Shown: piece after piece, positions 1 through 6,818 of the stretch
Position numbering within the stretch: the first letter of the stretch is position 1
Layout: each line of letters begins with the position of its first letter
Assembly: GCA_902470895.1 (NCBI GenBank)
Contig: CABRID010000053.1
Span: 1 to 14,122 of the forward strand
Direction: 5' to 3'
DNA from: an uncultured Collinsella sp.
GTDB lineage: Bacteria; Actinomycetota; Coriobacteriia; Coriobacteriales; Coriobacteriaceae
DNA: 14,122 nt
Made by a program: the position numbers and the translations under genes
The notes under the pieces: generated by a model
The model's input: only the letters and a program-made list of their open reading frames with translations
Databases searched by the model: none
Told to the model about the DNA's origin: nothing

Positions 1-2
1 AC

Positions 3-29
3 CTTCATTACTCCAACGACGAATTCTAG
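3..29 (+). CDS. C-terminal end of an upstream gene (partial)
   Basis: The frame beginning at base 3 reads LHYSNDEF and then TAG at 27-29. A perfect inverted repeat resembling a terminator follows 28 bases later, which is the expected layout for the end of a transcription unit entering from the left. Only eight residues are visible, so no family can be named. The other two forward frames stay open past the terminator hairpin, which makes them less likely. Confidence 0.35.
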   Translation, partial: LHYSNDEF

Positions 30-57
30 GCGGTGTCCCCTCCCTTTCAAGAAAGAG

Positions 58-83
58 AAGAGGCGGGGCATGCCCCGCCTCTT
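58..83 (+). terminator. Perfect 13-bp inverted repeat, probable terminator
   Basis: AAGAGGCGGGGCA is followed directly by its exact reverse complement. In RNA this folds as a GC-rich stem of about 11 bp around a CAUG loop. There is no U-tract on the + strand. The opposite side carries a weak pyrimidine run (CTCTTTC). The position just after the stop at 29 supports termination of the gene entering from the left. Confidence 0.6.
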
Positions 84-331
84 ACACCACATCTCTGCGC
101 GCTACCAGTTCGAATGGGTTGCATTGCGTTTTTGGCACTAGTTAATCCACACACTTAATAAAAAACGAGGAATAACTATTTACAAGACGGCCTTTTCACA
201 CTAAAAGCCCGCCAAATAAGCAGTTGATTTGATGTCTCCGTCGGGGAAATTGCAGAATACTCCGTTTTTTGCACGGCCCGAGGGGGACCACCTGTCGTTT
301 GAGGCTGCGATAAGTGGAACTGCCTTAGGGA
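84..331. other. Intergenic gap with possible dispersed or structured element
   Basis: This gap has no convincing gene. It is clearly more AT-rich than its surroundings at 130-285. Read on the minus strand, the block at about 195-290 contains a small hairpin (CCGT, seven-base A-rich loop, ACGG at about 262-276), the step CGGAGTATTCTGC, and then a segment ending GGCGGGCTTTTAG. No strong U-tailed terminator for the asparaginase gene is visible here. The segment resembles a type of repeat I associate with Coriobacteria intergenic DNA, but only one copy lies in this window and I cannot confirm the resemblance. Confidence 0.3.
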
Positions 332-1345
332 CTACGCCATCGGGATGCGGTCGTGGTTGACTTGGCTGTAGAACAGGCGCTGGATTTCGGCGGCATCGCG
401 TGACTGGCCGAGTGCCCACATGGTCTTGGCCACAAGCGTCTCGGTGGTCATGTCGTCGCCGCGCAGAATGCCCGGATGATCGGCGTAAGCACGGCCGACC
501 TCATAAATGCCCAGATCGAGGCCCTCTTCGGGGACCTGCGTGGTCATAACGACGGTGCGACCCGAATCGACCCAGCGGAAAATTGCCTCTTGGAACGACT
601 CGCCCGACTCGCCAAACTCGGGAATACCGCCAATGCCAAAGGTCTCCAGAATCACGGCGTCGTAGCTATTGGCAAGGGCGTCGAGGATGCCCGGGTTTAC
701 GCCGGGCGTAAGCTTGAGTACAAATACGCGCGGGTCGATGCTGTCGTAGAAACGCACCGGGTTTTCGCCCAGATGAGTGCCGTGGAGCCCGTTGCGCACG
801 ATACGGTCGTTGCGGATGTAGGCAATGGGCGGGTAGTTGACGCTAATGAACGCGTTAAAGCTCATGGTGCGCTGCTTGCGGGCGCGCGTGCCGGCAATGG
901 CGACGCCGCCAAACACAATCGACACATCGTGCGAATGCTCATCGAGCGCATAGAGCAGGCTCTGATACAGATTGAGCTTGGCATCGGTAAAGGGGTTGCC
1001 CATGGGCTTTTGCGAGCCGGTGAGCACGATGGGCTTGGGGCTGTCCTGAATCAGGTAGGAAAGTGCTGCCGCGGTGTAACTCATGGTGTCGGTGCCGTGC
1101 AGAATCACGAAGCCGTCGTGATCGGCATAGCCTTCGACGATGACATCGCGGATACGCATCCAGTCGCTCGGGCGCATATTGGTGCTGTCGATGTTCATGG
1201 GCTGCACCACGTCGAGCTCGCAGAGGTCCGAGATCTCGGGGACGCTCTGGGCGAGCTCCTCACCGGTCAGGGCGGGGGAGAGGCCGTTGCCGTCCTCGGT
1301 CGATGCGATGGTGCCGCCCGTGGCGATGAGAAGGATGCGCTTCAT
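332..1345 (-). CDS. ansA: Type I (cytoplasmic) L-asparaginase
   Basis: Hydrolyses L-asparagine to aspartate and ammonia in the cytoplasm. The 337-residue product matches the length of type I bacterial asparaginases (about 335-340). Visible signatures are ATGGTIAST near the N terminus, with T12 as the predicted nucleophile, and HGTDTM at 83-88 carrying the Thr-Asp pair of the second catalytic triad. TGSQKPMGNPFTDAKLNL follows downstream. There is no signal peptide, which argues against the periplasmic type II enzyme. The start MKRILLIATGG at 1345 is chosen because AGGA lies 8 bases upstream and because homology begins there. A longer in-frame extension to 1417 runs across the candidate promoter and is rejected. 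The gene is divergent from guaA. Both enzymes sit in amide-nitrogen metabolism, but this may be coincidence. Confidence 0.93.
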   Translation of the reverse strand: MKRILLIATGGTIASTEDGNGLSPALTGEELAQSVPEISDLCELDVVQPMNIDSTNMRPSDWMRIRDVIVEGYADHDGFVILHGTDTMSYTAAALSYLIQDSPKPIVLTGSQKPMGNPFTDAKLNLYQSLLYALDEHSHDVSIVFGGVAIAGTRARKQRTMSFNAFISVNYPPIAYIRNDRIVRNGLHGTHLGENPVRFYDSIDPRVFVLKLTPGVNPGILDALANSYDAVILETFGIGGIPEFGESGESFQEAIFRWVDSGRTVVMTTQVPEEGLDLGIYEVGRAYADHPGILRGDDMTTETLVAKTMWALGQSRDAAEIQRLFYSQVNHDRIPMA

Positions 1346-1393
1346 GCTGGTATTCCTATCGTATTTGCCGCCGCAAGGGCGGAGTCGTTCGGC

Positions 1394-1424
1394 AGTATTG
1401 TGGCACAGGGCGTCCAATGTTCAA
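1394..1424 (-). promoter_or_regulatory. Candidate asparaginase promoter
   Basis: On the minus strand TTGAAC (complement of 1419-1424) and AATACT (complement of 1394-1399) are separated by 19 bases and lie about 50 bases upstream of the asparaginase start. The match to a housekeeping promoter is moderate and the spacing is long. Confidence 0.35.
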
Positions 1425-1450
1425 ACGTATTACATCATCTGTAACGTTTG
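1422..1450. promoter_or_regulatory. CAAACGT/ACGTTTG dyad, candidate operator
   Basis: CAAACGT at 1422-1428 and ACGTTTG at 1444-1450 form a perfect 7-bp inverted repeat with a 15-base spacer. The inner bases TAC...GTA extend the symmetry with a one-base offset. The dyad overlaps the candidate -35 hexamer of the asparaginase promoter, so a DNA-binding regulator is a reasonable reading. No U-tract follows, so it is unlikely to be a terminator. Confidence 0.4.
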
Positions 1451-1612
1451 GTAACACTTCAATTGCCGTCAAATAAGGGCCTAGGTCGTGCGTTTGCCGT
1501 GCGCTGATGGCTGCGAGGGGCGAGAAACCCCATATAACGTGTACACTATGAAGGCTATTTTCGTTCATTCACGCGGGTGGGCACCGGCTCCCCGCCAACA
1601 AGAGGGGGAACC

Positions 1613-3211
1613 ATGGATCAAAAGGCTTCCGCAAAGGTCCTCGTACTCGACTTTGGTGCGCAGTACGGTCAGCTCATTGCCCGTCGCGTCCGCGACCTCA
1701 ACGTGTATTCCGAGATTGTCCCCTGCGACATCTCGGCCGACGAGATTCGCGAGATGAACGCCTCTGCGCTCATCCTTTCTGGCGGTCCGGCTTCCGTGTA
1801 TGCCGAGGACGCTCCGTCTATCGATCCCGCCATCTTTGACCTGGGCCTTCCCGTCCTGGGCTTCTGCTACGGCCATCAGATCACGGCCGTGACGCTCGGC
1901 GGCAAGGTCGGCCACTCCGAGGTGGGCGAGTACGGCCGCGCCACCATCACGCGCACGGCCGGCGCCAAGCTCTTTAACTCCACGCCCATGGAGCAGACCG
2001 TGTGGATGAGCCACCGCGACGCCGTTTCCGAGGTGCCCGAGGGCTTTACCGTTACCGCCAGCACTGACGTGTGCCCGGTTGCTGCCATGGAGTGCGTCGA
2101 GCGCAAGATTTTCACCACGCAGTTCCACCCCGAGGTCAAGCACTCCGAGTATGGTCAGCAGCTGCTGAGCAACTTCCTGTTTGAGATCTGCGGCCTGGAG
2201 CCCAACTGGAGTATGGACAACCTGGTCGAGACCATGACGGCCGAGTTCCGCGAGAAGGTCGGCGACGACCGCGTGATTCTGGCCCTGTCCGGTGGCGTCG
2301 ACTCCTCCGTCGTGGCTGCGCTGGGCGCTCGCGCCGTGGGCAAGCAGATGACCTGCGTGTTCATCAACCACGGTCTGCTGCGCAAGGGCGAGCCCGAGCA
2401 GGTGGAGGAGGTCTTCACCAAGCAGTTTGACGTCGACTTTATCCACGTCCACGCCGAGGACCGCTATGCCGAGCTTCTGGCCGGCGTGACCGAGCCCGAG
2501 GAGAAGCGCCGCATCATCGGTACGCAGTTCTGGAAAGAGTTCTTCGCGGTTGCTCAGCAGCTCGAGACCGATGGCAAGCCGGTCAAGTACCTGGCTCAGG
2601 GCACCATCTACCCCGACATCATCGAGTCCGGCGCTCGCAAGACGGGCGGCAAGACGGCCACCATCAAGAGCCATCACAACCTGATCCCGTTCCCCGAGGG
2701 CGTGCACTTCGACCTCATCGAGCCGCTCGATCACTTCTTTAAGGACGAGGTCCGCGCGCTTGGCCTGGCGCTGGGCCTGCCGGGTCACATCGTGTTCCGT
2801 CAGCCTTTCCCGGGCCCGGGTCTGGCCATCCGCATCATCGGTGCGGTCGATAAGGAGAAGCTCGAGATCCTCAAGAACGCTGACGCTATCGTGCGCGAGG
2901 AGCTCGACGCCTACAATCAGCGCCTGTTTGAGCAGACCGGCGAGCGCAACTCCGAGCACAGCTGCTGGCAGTATTTCGCGGTCCTGCCCGACATCAAGTC
3001 CGTCGGTGTTATGGGCGACGAGCGCACCTATCAGCGCCCGATCATCCTGCGTGCCGTCGAGTCCAGCGATGCCATGACCGCCGACTGGGCCAAGCTGCCC
3101 TACGACGTGCTGGCCCGCATTTCCGGCCGCATCGTGGCCGAGGTTCCCGGCGCCAACCGCGTGTGCTACGACATCACGTCCAAGCCGCCCGCGACCATCG
3201 AGTGGGAGTAA
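1613..3211 (+). CDS. guaA: GMP synthase (glutamine-hydrolysing)
   Basis: Converts XMP, glutamine and ATP to GMP, the last step of de novo guanine nucleotide synthesis, in the cytoplasm. The 532-residue protein has the complete family layout. A class I glutamine amidotransferase domain covers about 1-200, with nucleophile C85 in GFCYGHQ and H172/E174 in QFHPEV. The ATP-pyrophosphatase domain begins near 210, with the P-loop SGGVDSS at 226-232. The C-terminal dimerisation domain ends in the family-typical RVCYDITSKPPATIEWE. The ATG at 1613 has an AGAGGGGG ribosome site and fits the family N terminus (VLVLDFGAQYGQL). An in-frame ATG at 1577 has no ribosome site and adds residues foreign to the family. 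Codon use is CTG- and GTC-rich host style. No frame breaks are seen, and an intrinsic terminator follows. Confidence 0.98.
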   Translation: MDQKASAKVLVLDFGAQYGQLIARRVRDLNVYSEIVPCDISADEIREMNASALILSGGPASVYAEDAPSIDPAIFDLGLPVLGFCYGHQITAVTLGGKVGHSEVGEYGRATITRTAGAKLFNSTPMEQTVWMSHRDAVSEVPEGFTVTASTDVCPVAAMECVERKIFTTQFHPEVKHSEYGQQLLSNFLFEICGLEPNWSMDNLVETMTAEFREKVGDDRVILALSGGVDSSVVAALGARAVGKQMTCVFINHGLLRKGEPEQVEEVFTKQFDVDFIHVHAEDRYAELLAGVTEPEEKRRIIGTQFWKEFFAVAQQLETDGKPVKYLAQGTIYPDIIESGARKTGGKTATIKSHHNLIPFPEGVHFDLIEPLDHFFKDEVRALGLALGLPGHIVFRQPFPGPGLAIRIIGAVDKEKLEILKNADAIVREELDAYNQRLFEQTGERNSEHSCWQYFAVLPDIKSVGVMGDERTYQRPIILRAVESSDAMTADWAKLPYDVLARISGRIVAEVPGANRVCYDITSKPPATIEWE

Positions 3212-3229
3212 ACGATATTCGTTGATTTC

Positions 3230-3271
3230 AAGCCTCTGACCTGCGAAAACAGGTCGGGGGCTTCTTATTTT
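3230..3271 (+). terminator. Intrinsic terminator of guaA
   Basis: AAGCCTCTGACCTG (3230-3243) pairs with CAGGTCGGGGGCTT (3250-3263) as a 14-bp stem with two G-U wobbles and a CGAAAA loop. CTTATTTT follows. It lies 18 bases after the guaA stop. Confidence 0.92.
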
Positions 3272-3305
3272 GCAACCTCTGTGCAACCTTTGCGGTTTCG
3301 CGCCC

Positions 3306-3334
3306 CGTGAACAGGGGACGTAGCACTGTTCACG
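3306..3334. repeat. REP-like palindrome CGTGAACAG-N11-CTGTTCACG
   Basis: Perfect 9-bp arms at 3306-3314 and 3326-3334 flank the loop GGGACGTAGCA. No U-tract follows, and the guaA terminator already lies upstream, so a second terminator is not needed. The form (short perfect arms, G-rich loop, intergenic location) is typical of repetitive extragenic palindromes. Only one copy is present in the window, so the repeat status is inference. Confidence 0.45.
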
Positions 3335-3356
3335 TCTGGGCCCATATCCGCACCGA

Positions 3357-3640
3357 TCATTGCCCGCGCTGCTTCTGCTTGCGCTTCAGCTTCCGCTGCT
3401 CGAGGCACGTCGCCCGGTGTTCCTCGCCAGAGGAGAGCTGGCCGTTCCTTGCGAAACCGCGAGGCCATCTATATCCGCTTGCTGCGGGCTTGCTTGAACC
3501 AGTTCCTTTTGAAAGAGCCTATACCTCCGAAGAACTTGTTGTACGTCTCACCGTCCTCCTTGGCCTCGTACTTGACCAAGGCAAGTTCGATAGTACAGAG
3601 GTAATCCGCCACTTGCTCGAGGCGGTAGTCGGTCATCGAG
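3357..3640 (-). pseudogene. Unrecognised, probably frameshifted coding remnant
   Basis: Two minus-strand frames carry coding-like sequence with high G/C in third positions. The first, about 3640-3469, reads MTDYRLEQVADYLCTIELAL, continues through FFGGIGSFKRNWF, and stops at TAG 3469-3471. From about 3475 leftwards another frame continues without a break as YRWPRGFARNGQLSSGEEHR and CLEQRKLKRKQKQRGQ, ending at TGA 3357-3359. The abundance of aromatic and basic residues is unlike a shadow frame. The simplest reading is one gene end broken by a frameshift near 3470. An alternative is a 55-residue ORF (3469-3636) that lacks a good ribosome site. No family is recognised. The REP-like palindrome lies just beyond its end. 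Confidence 0.35.
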
Positions 3641-3671
3641 GTCTTGCGGCGTCGGACGACCCCTTTTGAGA

Positions 3672-3833
3672 GGACCTTGCCCACCGAGTCGTCTCGCCCG
3701 CGGAACAGAAGGAGCGCATCCTCGCGACCTTCGGCGACCTGTGCTGCGAGATGGAGGGCTGCACCATCGTGCAGGGCCCTTTCCAAAGCGAAGTGTCGAG
3801 CCGAAGTGTTGAGCGTCGGCCCTGAATGTTCAA
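3672..3833 (+). pseudogene. Short coding-like remnant of unknown origin
   Basis: The forward frame opening just after TGA 3667-3669 runs to TGA at about 3830. It reads EDLAHRVVSPAEQKERIL, then ATFGDLCCEMEGCTIVQGPF. Third positions are overwhelmingly G or C in the first 40 codons. No start codon with a ribosome site precedes it, and no family is recognised. A minus-strand frame across the same bases is also open, with weaker third-position bias, so the strand is not certain. It may be a leftover of a gene displaced when this interval was rearranged. Confidence 0.22.
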
Positions 3834-3923
3834 TGGCCGTTGTTTTCTGCCCCTCAAGTGGTGAACTTCTCCTCGGGGCTGTTGATTCCCCCACGCGCCC
3901 CCTTCCGTTCTCTGTGTTCCCCT

Positions 3924-3953
3924 TATACTCCTTGTACAAGGAGGTAAGAAGTC
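3924..3953 (+). promoter_or_regulatory. LevR-type regulator promoter and SD-sequestering palindrome
   Basis: TATACT at 3924-3929 is a good -10 candidate with no clear -35. The perfect 16-bp palindrome CTCCTTGTACAAGGAG (3928-3943) overlaps it and contains the AAGGAG of the ribosome site. As DNA this is an operator candidate across the start point. As RNA it would fold as a 6-bp stem with a GUAC loop that hides the Shine-Dalgarno sequence. Either reading suggests regulated synthesis of the regulator. If transcription begins near 3936, only the DNA reading applies. Confidence 0.45.
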
Positions 3954-6695
3954 ATGGACAAGACCGCACAGGACAGCTTGGCAAAGAAGCCCGTCGACAT
4001 GAGGGACAGGATTCTCGAGCATCTCGAGGCCCTCACCTCTGCCGTCTCGCTCGACGACCTTGCCCGTCTGTCCACCTCCGACATCGCCGAGACGCTCATC
4101 ATCTCCAGGAGTCTGGCGAGCCAGTACCTCAACGACCTTGTTCGCGCCGGCCTTGTGGTTAAGGTGGCGGGCAGGCCTGTCCGTTATTTTCATCGCCGCG
4201 CGTTCCAGAAGCGTTTTCAGGTAAAGCTCTCTGCAAGCGAGTACGCCTCGCTCGCCGACCTCATCCAGGCGACGGGAATCGCCGATCACCGTGACTTCGC
4301 GCGTGCCGTGGGCTTTGACCTGAGCCTCAGCTCCGTTGTCGAGCAGTGCAAGGCTGCGGTTCAGTACCCTCCGTTCGGCCTGCCCATCCTCTTGAGCGGC
4401 GGCGTGGGTGTCGGCAAGTCTTTCCTTTCTCGTCTTGTGTACGAGTACGGTAAGAACCAGGGCTTGCTGCCCCGCGACTCCTCCTATGTGCGCATCGACT
4501 GCGCCGGGGTCCCGGACGCCGCCTCGTTCAACGGGCTTCTTGACGAGTCGATCGCGAAATCGCGCGGGGGTGTGGTTTTTGTCAACGGCATCGAGGCACT
4601 CTCTCCCTCTGCGATGGAGCACTGCCTTGCGACGGCCCTCGGGCTCGATGCCTCCCAGGATGCGCCGCGCGCTCGCCTCGTTCTTTCGACGACGCTTTCC
4701 GCCGATGACCTGAAGGTTTCCTCGGCCTACAGCAAAATGCCCATCTGTGCCCGCGTCCCCTCACTCAAGGAGCGGACCCCCGAGGAGCGCGAGGATCTCA
4801 TCTTGAGCTTCCTGCGCAGCGAGGGGTGCCGAATCGGTTCTGATGTGAAGATTAGCCGCGGCGCATACCGTTGCCTCGTGAACGCGGACTTTTCCGATAA
4901 CATCGCCGGCTTGCGCGCCTGCGTGACGAACTGCTGCGCCAAAGCGTTCCTCAATCGCGAGGGCGACTACGTCGTCGTTCGCCCGTATCTTCTTCCCAGC
5001 GGGCTCCTCTCCTCCGCGCAGATCGATCAACAGCCCGATGATGGCGTTCTGATTGACGCGTCCCTGGATGCCGCCGAGAGCACAGGGCCGGTCGAGCAGG
5101 CGCTCGATGCCCTGTGCTCTCTCGATGAGCGATTCTGCGCCGGGGAGCTCTCTGTCTCCGAGCTCGTCTCGCAAGCTGTCTCCGCTGTGCGCGGCGTTGA
5201 GGATCACTTGATCTTCGGCCGCGGCGTTACCTCCTCGAGGTCGCGCGCCTTCGAGCGCATCGTGGGCGCGGTCCTTGCCGACGCAGGCTCTTCTTATGGC
5301 ATCGAGCTTTCGAGGAAGGTCGCTTTTCTACTGGCCCAGGAGATTTGCCTGCAGTTGTGGCCGGGCATCGGCCTGGCTAAGCGAAAGTCTGCCTGTGCGG
5401 AGCAAATCTCCCATCTCCTCGGTGCCGTGACCTCCGAATTACCGTTTGCCTCGAGCGTCTCCGATCAGGTCGCCGCAGACGTGGAAGGGGCGCTGGGAAT
5501 CTCGCTCGATCGCTTCACGAAGACGCTTCTGACGCTGTGCGTCGCATCGGAGTCTCGCGATGCGAAGGCCCTTCGGACGCTCTGCGTCATCTTGTCCCAC
5601 GGCTACTCAACGGCGACGAGCATCGCCGACGCGGCGAACCGTATGCTCGGCATGCATGTGTACGAGGCTGTCGACATGCCCTACGACCAGCAGCTGAAGG
5701 AGATCGTCGGTCCGCTCCAGCGCCTCGTCGACCGCCATTCCTACTGCACCGGGGTCGTGTTCCTCGTCGACATGGGCTCCTTGGAGGAGGCCTATAAGGC
5801 CCTCGAGAACGTTACCGACTCCACTATCGGCGTGGTGAACAACGTCTCCACCGGGCTCGCGCTCGAGATCGGGGTCGGGCTGCTCGGCGGCAAGTCCATC
5901 GCCGAGGTTCTTGGCGATGCGACCGCCGCGTGCGTGACGCACTGCAAGGTGATCGAGCGCGTCAACCGTGAGGACGCCATCGTCTTCTGCTCCGAGTCCG
6001 GGGTCGACGCCGCGGAGAGGATACGCCAGCTCCTCTCGCAGAGCCTCCCGCGCACCATAGGCGCGCGCCTGCTCACGAGGCCCTTCAAGCAGCTCGTCGC
6101 GAACGGGTCGAATGACGCCGTTTTCTCCGAGCACCGCGTCTGCGCCGTCATCGGCACGGGAGACCCCGGGGTCGCCTCCGTCCCCTTCGTCGCCCTCGAG
6201 GACATCATGTCGACGGCGTCCGCCTCTAAGGTCGATGCCGTGTTCGGCAGGTGGCTTGACGCTTCCGAGCTCTCTTCTTTCCACGAGAAGCTGCTCTCGA
6301 ACATGACGCTGCAGAACGTCATCCGCTCCATCACCATCCTCGACCCGGAGCGGCTATTCCACGAGATCGAGAGCGCCGTGCACGAGCTTCAGCGCAGGAC
6401 AGGCGAGAAGATCGGCAGCAACGCCATCATTGGGCTCTACGTCCACCTCTGCTGTCTCGTCGAGCGCCTTGTTACCAGAAACCCCATTGAGACCTACGTT
6501 GGCCAGGACCGCTTCGAGGAGGAGCGTGCCGATTTCATCGAGTCCTTCAGGCAGAGCTTCTCGAGCATCTCGACGCGCTATCGCGTAGAGGTTCCCGTAA
6601 GCGAGATCGCATATGTCTTCGACTACATAAGCGTGAGCGCCGCCCCGGCGCGAGAAGAGCGCCTCGGCTCCTCGGACCTCCTGCTCGACGAGTGA
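3954..6695 (+). CDS. LevR-family PTS/PRD transcriptional regulator with degenerate AAA+ domain
   Basis: A 913-residue regulator expected to control the adjacent PTS operon in response to PTS phosphorylation. Domains in order: winged helix-turn-helix about 18-80; AAA+ about 140-345 with Walker A GGVGVGKS (149-156) and the family-typical PSLKERTPEERE (269-280); PRD1 about 380-530, poorly conserved; EIIA-Man-like about 540-665 with H549 in LSHGYSTATS; EIIB-Gat-like about 674-755 with C679 and the IGTGDPGVASVPF stretch; PRD2 about 785-895 with H831 in GLYVHLCCLVERL. In B. subtilis LevR the corresponding EIIA and PRD2 histidines (H585, H869) are the phosphorylation sites. The usual LFGHxKGAFTGA loop is missing (only about 19 residues between IDCAG and Walker B), and Walker B reads GGVVFVNG instead of ending DE. 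The start has AAGGAGG ten bases upstream. It is 123 bases upstream of the PTS genes. Confidence 0.88.
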   Translation: MDKTAQDSLAKKPVDMRDRILEHLEALTSAVSLDDLARLSTSDIAETLIISRSLASQYLNDLVRAGLVVKVAGRPVRYFHRRAFQKRFQVKLSASEYASLADLIQATGIADHRDFARAVGFDLSLSSVVEQCKAAVQYPPFGLPILLSGGVGVGKSFLSRLVYEYGKNQGLLPRDSSYVRIDCAGVPDAASFNGLLDESIAKSRGGVVFVNGIEALSPSAMEHCLATALGLDASQDAPRARLVLSTTLSADDLKVSSAYSKMPICARVPSLKERTPEEREDLILSFLRSEGCRIGSDVKISRGAYRCLVNADFSDNIAGLRACVTNCCAKAFLNREGDYVVVRPYLLPSGLLSSAQIDQQPDDGVLIDASLDAAESTGPVEQALDALCSLDERFCAGELSVSELVSQAVSAVRGVEDHLIFGRGVTSSRSRAFERIVGAVLADAGSSYGIELSRKVAFLLAQEICLQLWPGIGLAKRKSACAEQISHLLGAVTSELPFASSVSDQVAADVEGALGISLDRFTKTLLTLCVASESRDAKALRTLCVILSHGYSTATSIADAANRMLGMHVYEAVDMPYDQQLKEIVGPLQRLVDRHSYCTGVVFLVDMGSLEEAYKALENVTDSTIGVVNNVSTGLALEIGVGLLGGKSIAEVLGDATAACVTHCKVIERVNREDAIVFCSESGVDAAERIRQLLSQSLPRTIGARLLTRPFKQLVANGSNDAVFSEHRVCAVIGTGDPGVASVPFVALEDIMSTASASKVDAVFGRWLDASELSSFHEKLLSNMTLQNVIRSITILDPERLFHEIESAVHELQRRTGEKIGSNAIIGLYVHLCCLVERLVTRNPIETYVGQDRFEEERADFIESFRQSFSSISTRYRVEVPVSEIAYVFDYISVSAAPAREERLGSSDLLLDE

Positions 6696-6716
6696 CCTTC
6701 CCCGCGCCGCCGCAAG

Positions 6717-6777
6717 CTGACTGCGCGTCCTCAATAATCCGATAACCCCTTGCCCGGCGCGAATCCGGATAGCGCCG
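6717..6777 (+). promoter_or_regulatory. Candidate PTS operon promoter and operator dyad
   Basis: CTGACT (6717-6722) and GATAAC (6741-6746) are spaced 18 bases apart and form a weak sigma-70-type promoter. Just downstream a nested dyad, CGGCGC (6755-6760) and GCGCCG (6772-6777), encloses the 8-bp palindrome ATCCGGAT (6763-6770). No TGGCA...TTGC sigma-54 signature is visible in 6696-6818. The dyad is a natural candidate binding site for the LevR-type regulator. Confidence 0.4.
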
Positions 6778-6818
6778 AGGCAGTACCGAACGTAAAACTT
6801 CATTTGATAGGAGCAAAC

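Noticed and set aside
105..125. TTCGAAT resembling a tRNA T-arm
   Set aside because: No matching stem around it, no anticodon arm and no acceptor stem could be built.
476..1444. 322-codon open frame on the + strand opposite the asparaginase gene
   Set aside because: It is the complement of a gene with full catalytic motifs. Its composition is rich in Ala, Val, Gly and His, as expected of an antisense shadow, with no family features.
1500..1612. Purine riboswitch upstream of guaA
   Set aside because: The CATATAACGTGTACAC stretch looked suggestive, but the three-way junction consensus and a terminator/antiterminator pair are absent, and the leader is too short.
1565..3286. 573-codon open frame on the minus strand across guaA
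   Set aside because: guaA is complete and highly conserved on the + strand. The antisense frame is a low-complexity Leu/Ala/Gly/Asp shadow typical of GC-rich genes.
3469..3939. Full 156-residue minus-strand gene starting at 3939
   Set aside because: Its proposed start overlaps the regulator's promoter and ribosome-site palindrome, and the first half has no coding bias. Only the 3' part is retained, as a remnant.
6696..6818. Sigma-54 (-24/-12) promoter for the PTS operon
   Set aside because: TTGC at 6750-6753 lacks GG at the required distance upstream, and no TGGCA-like element is present.
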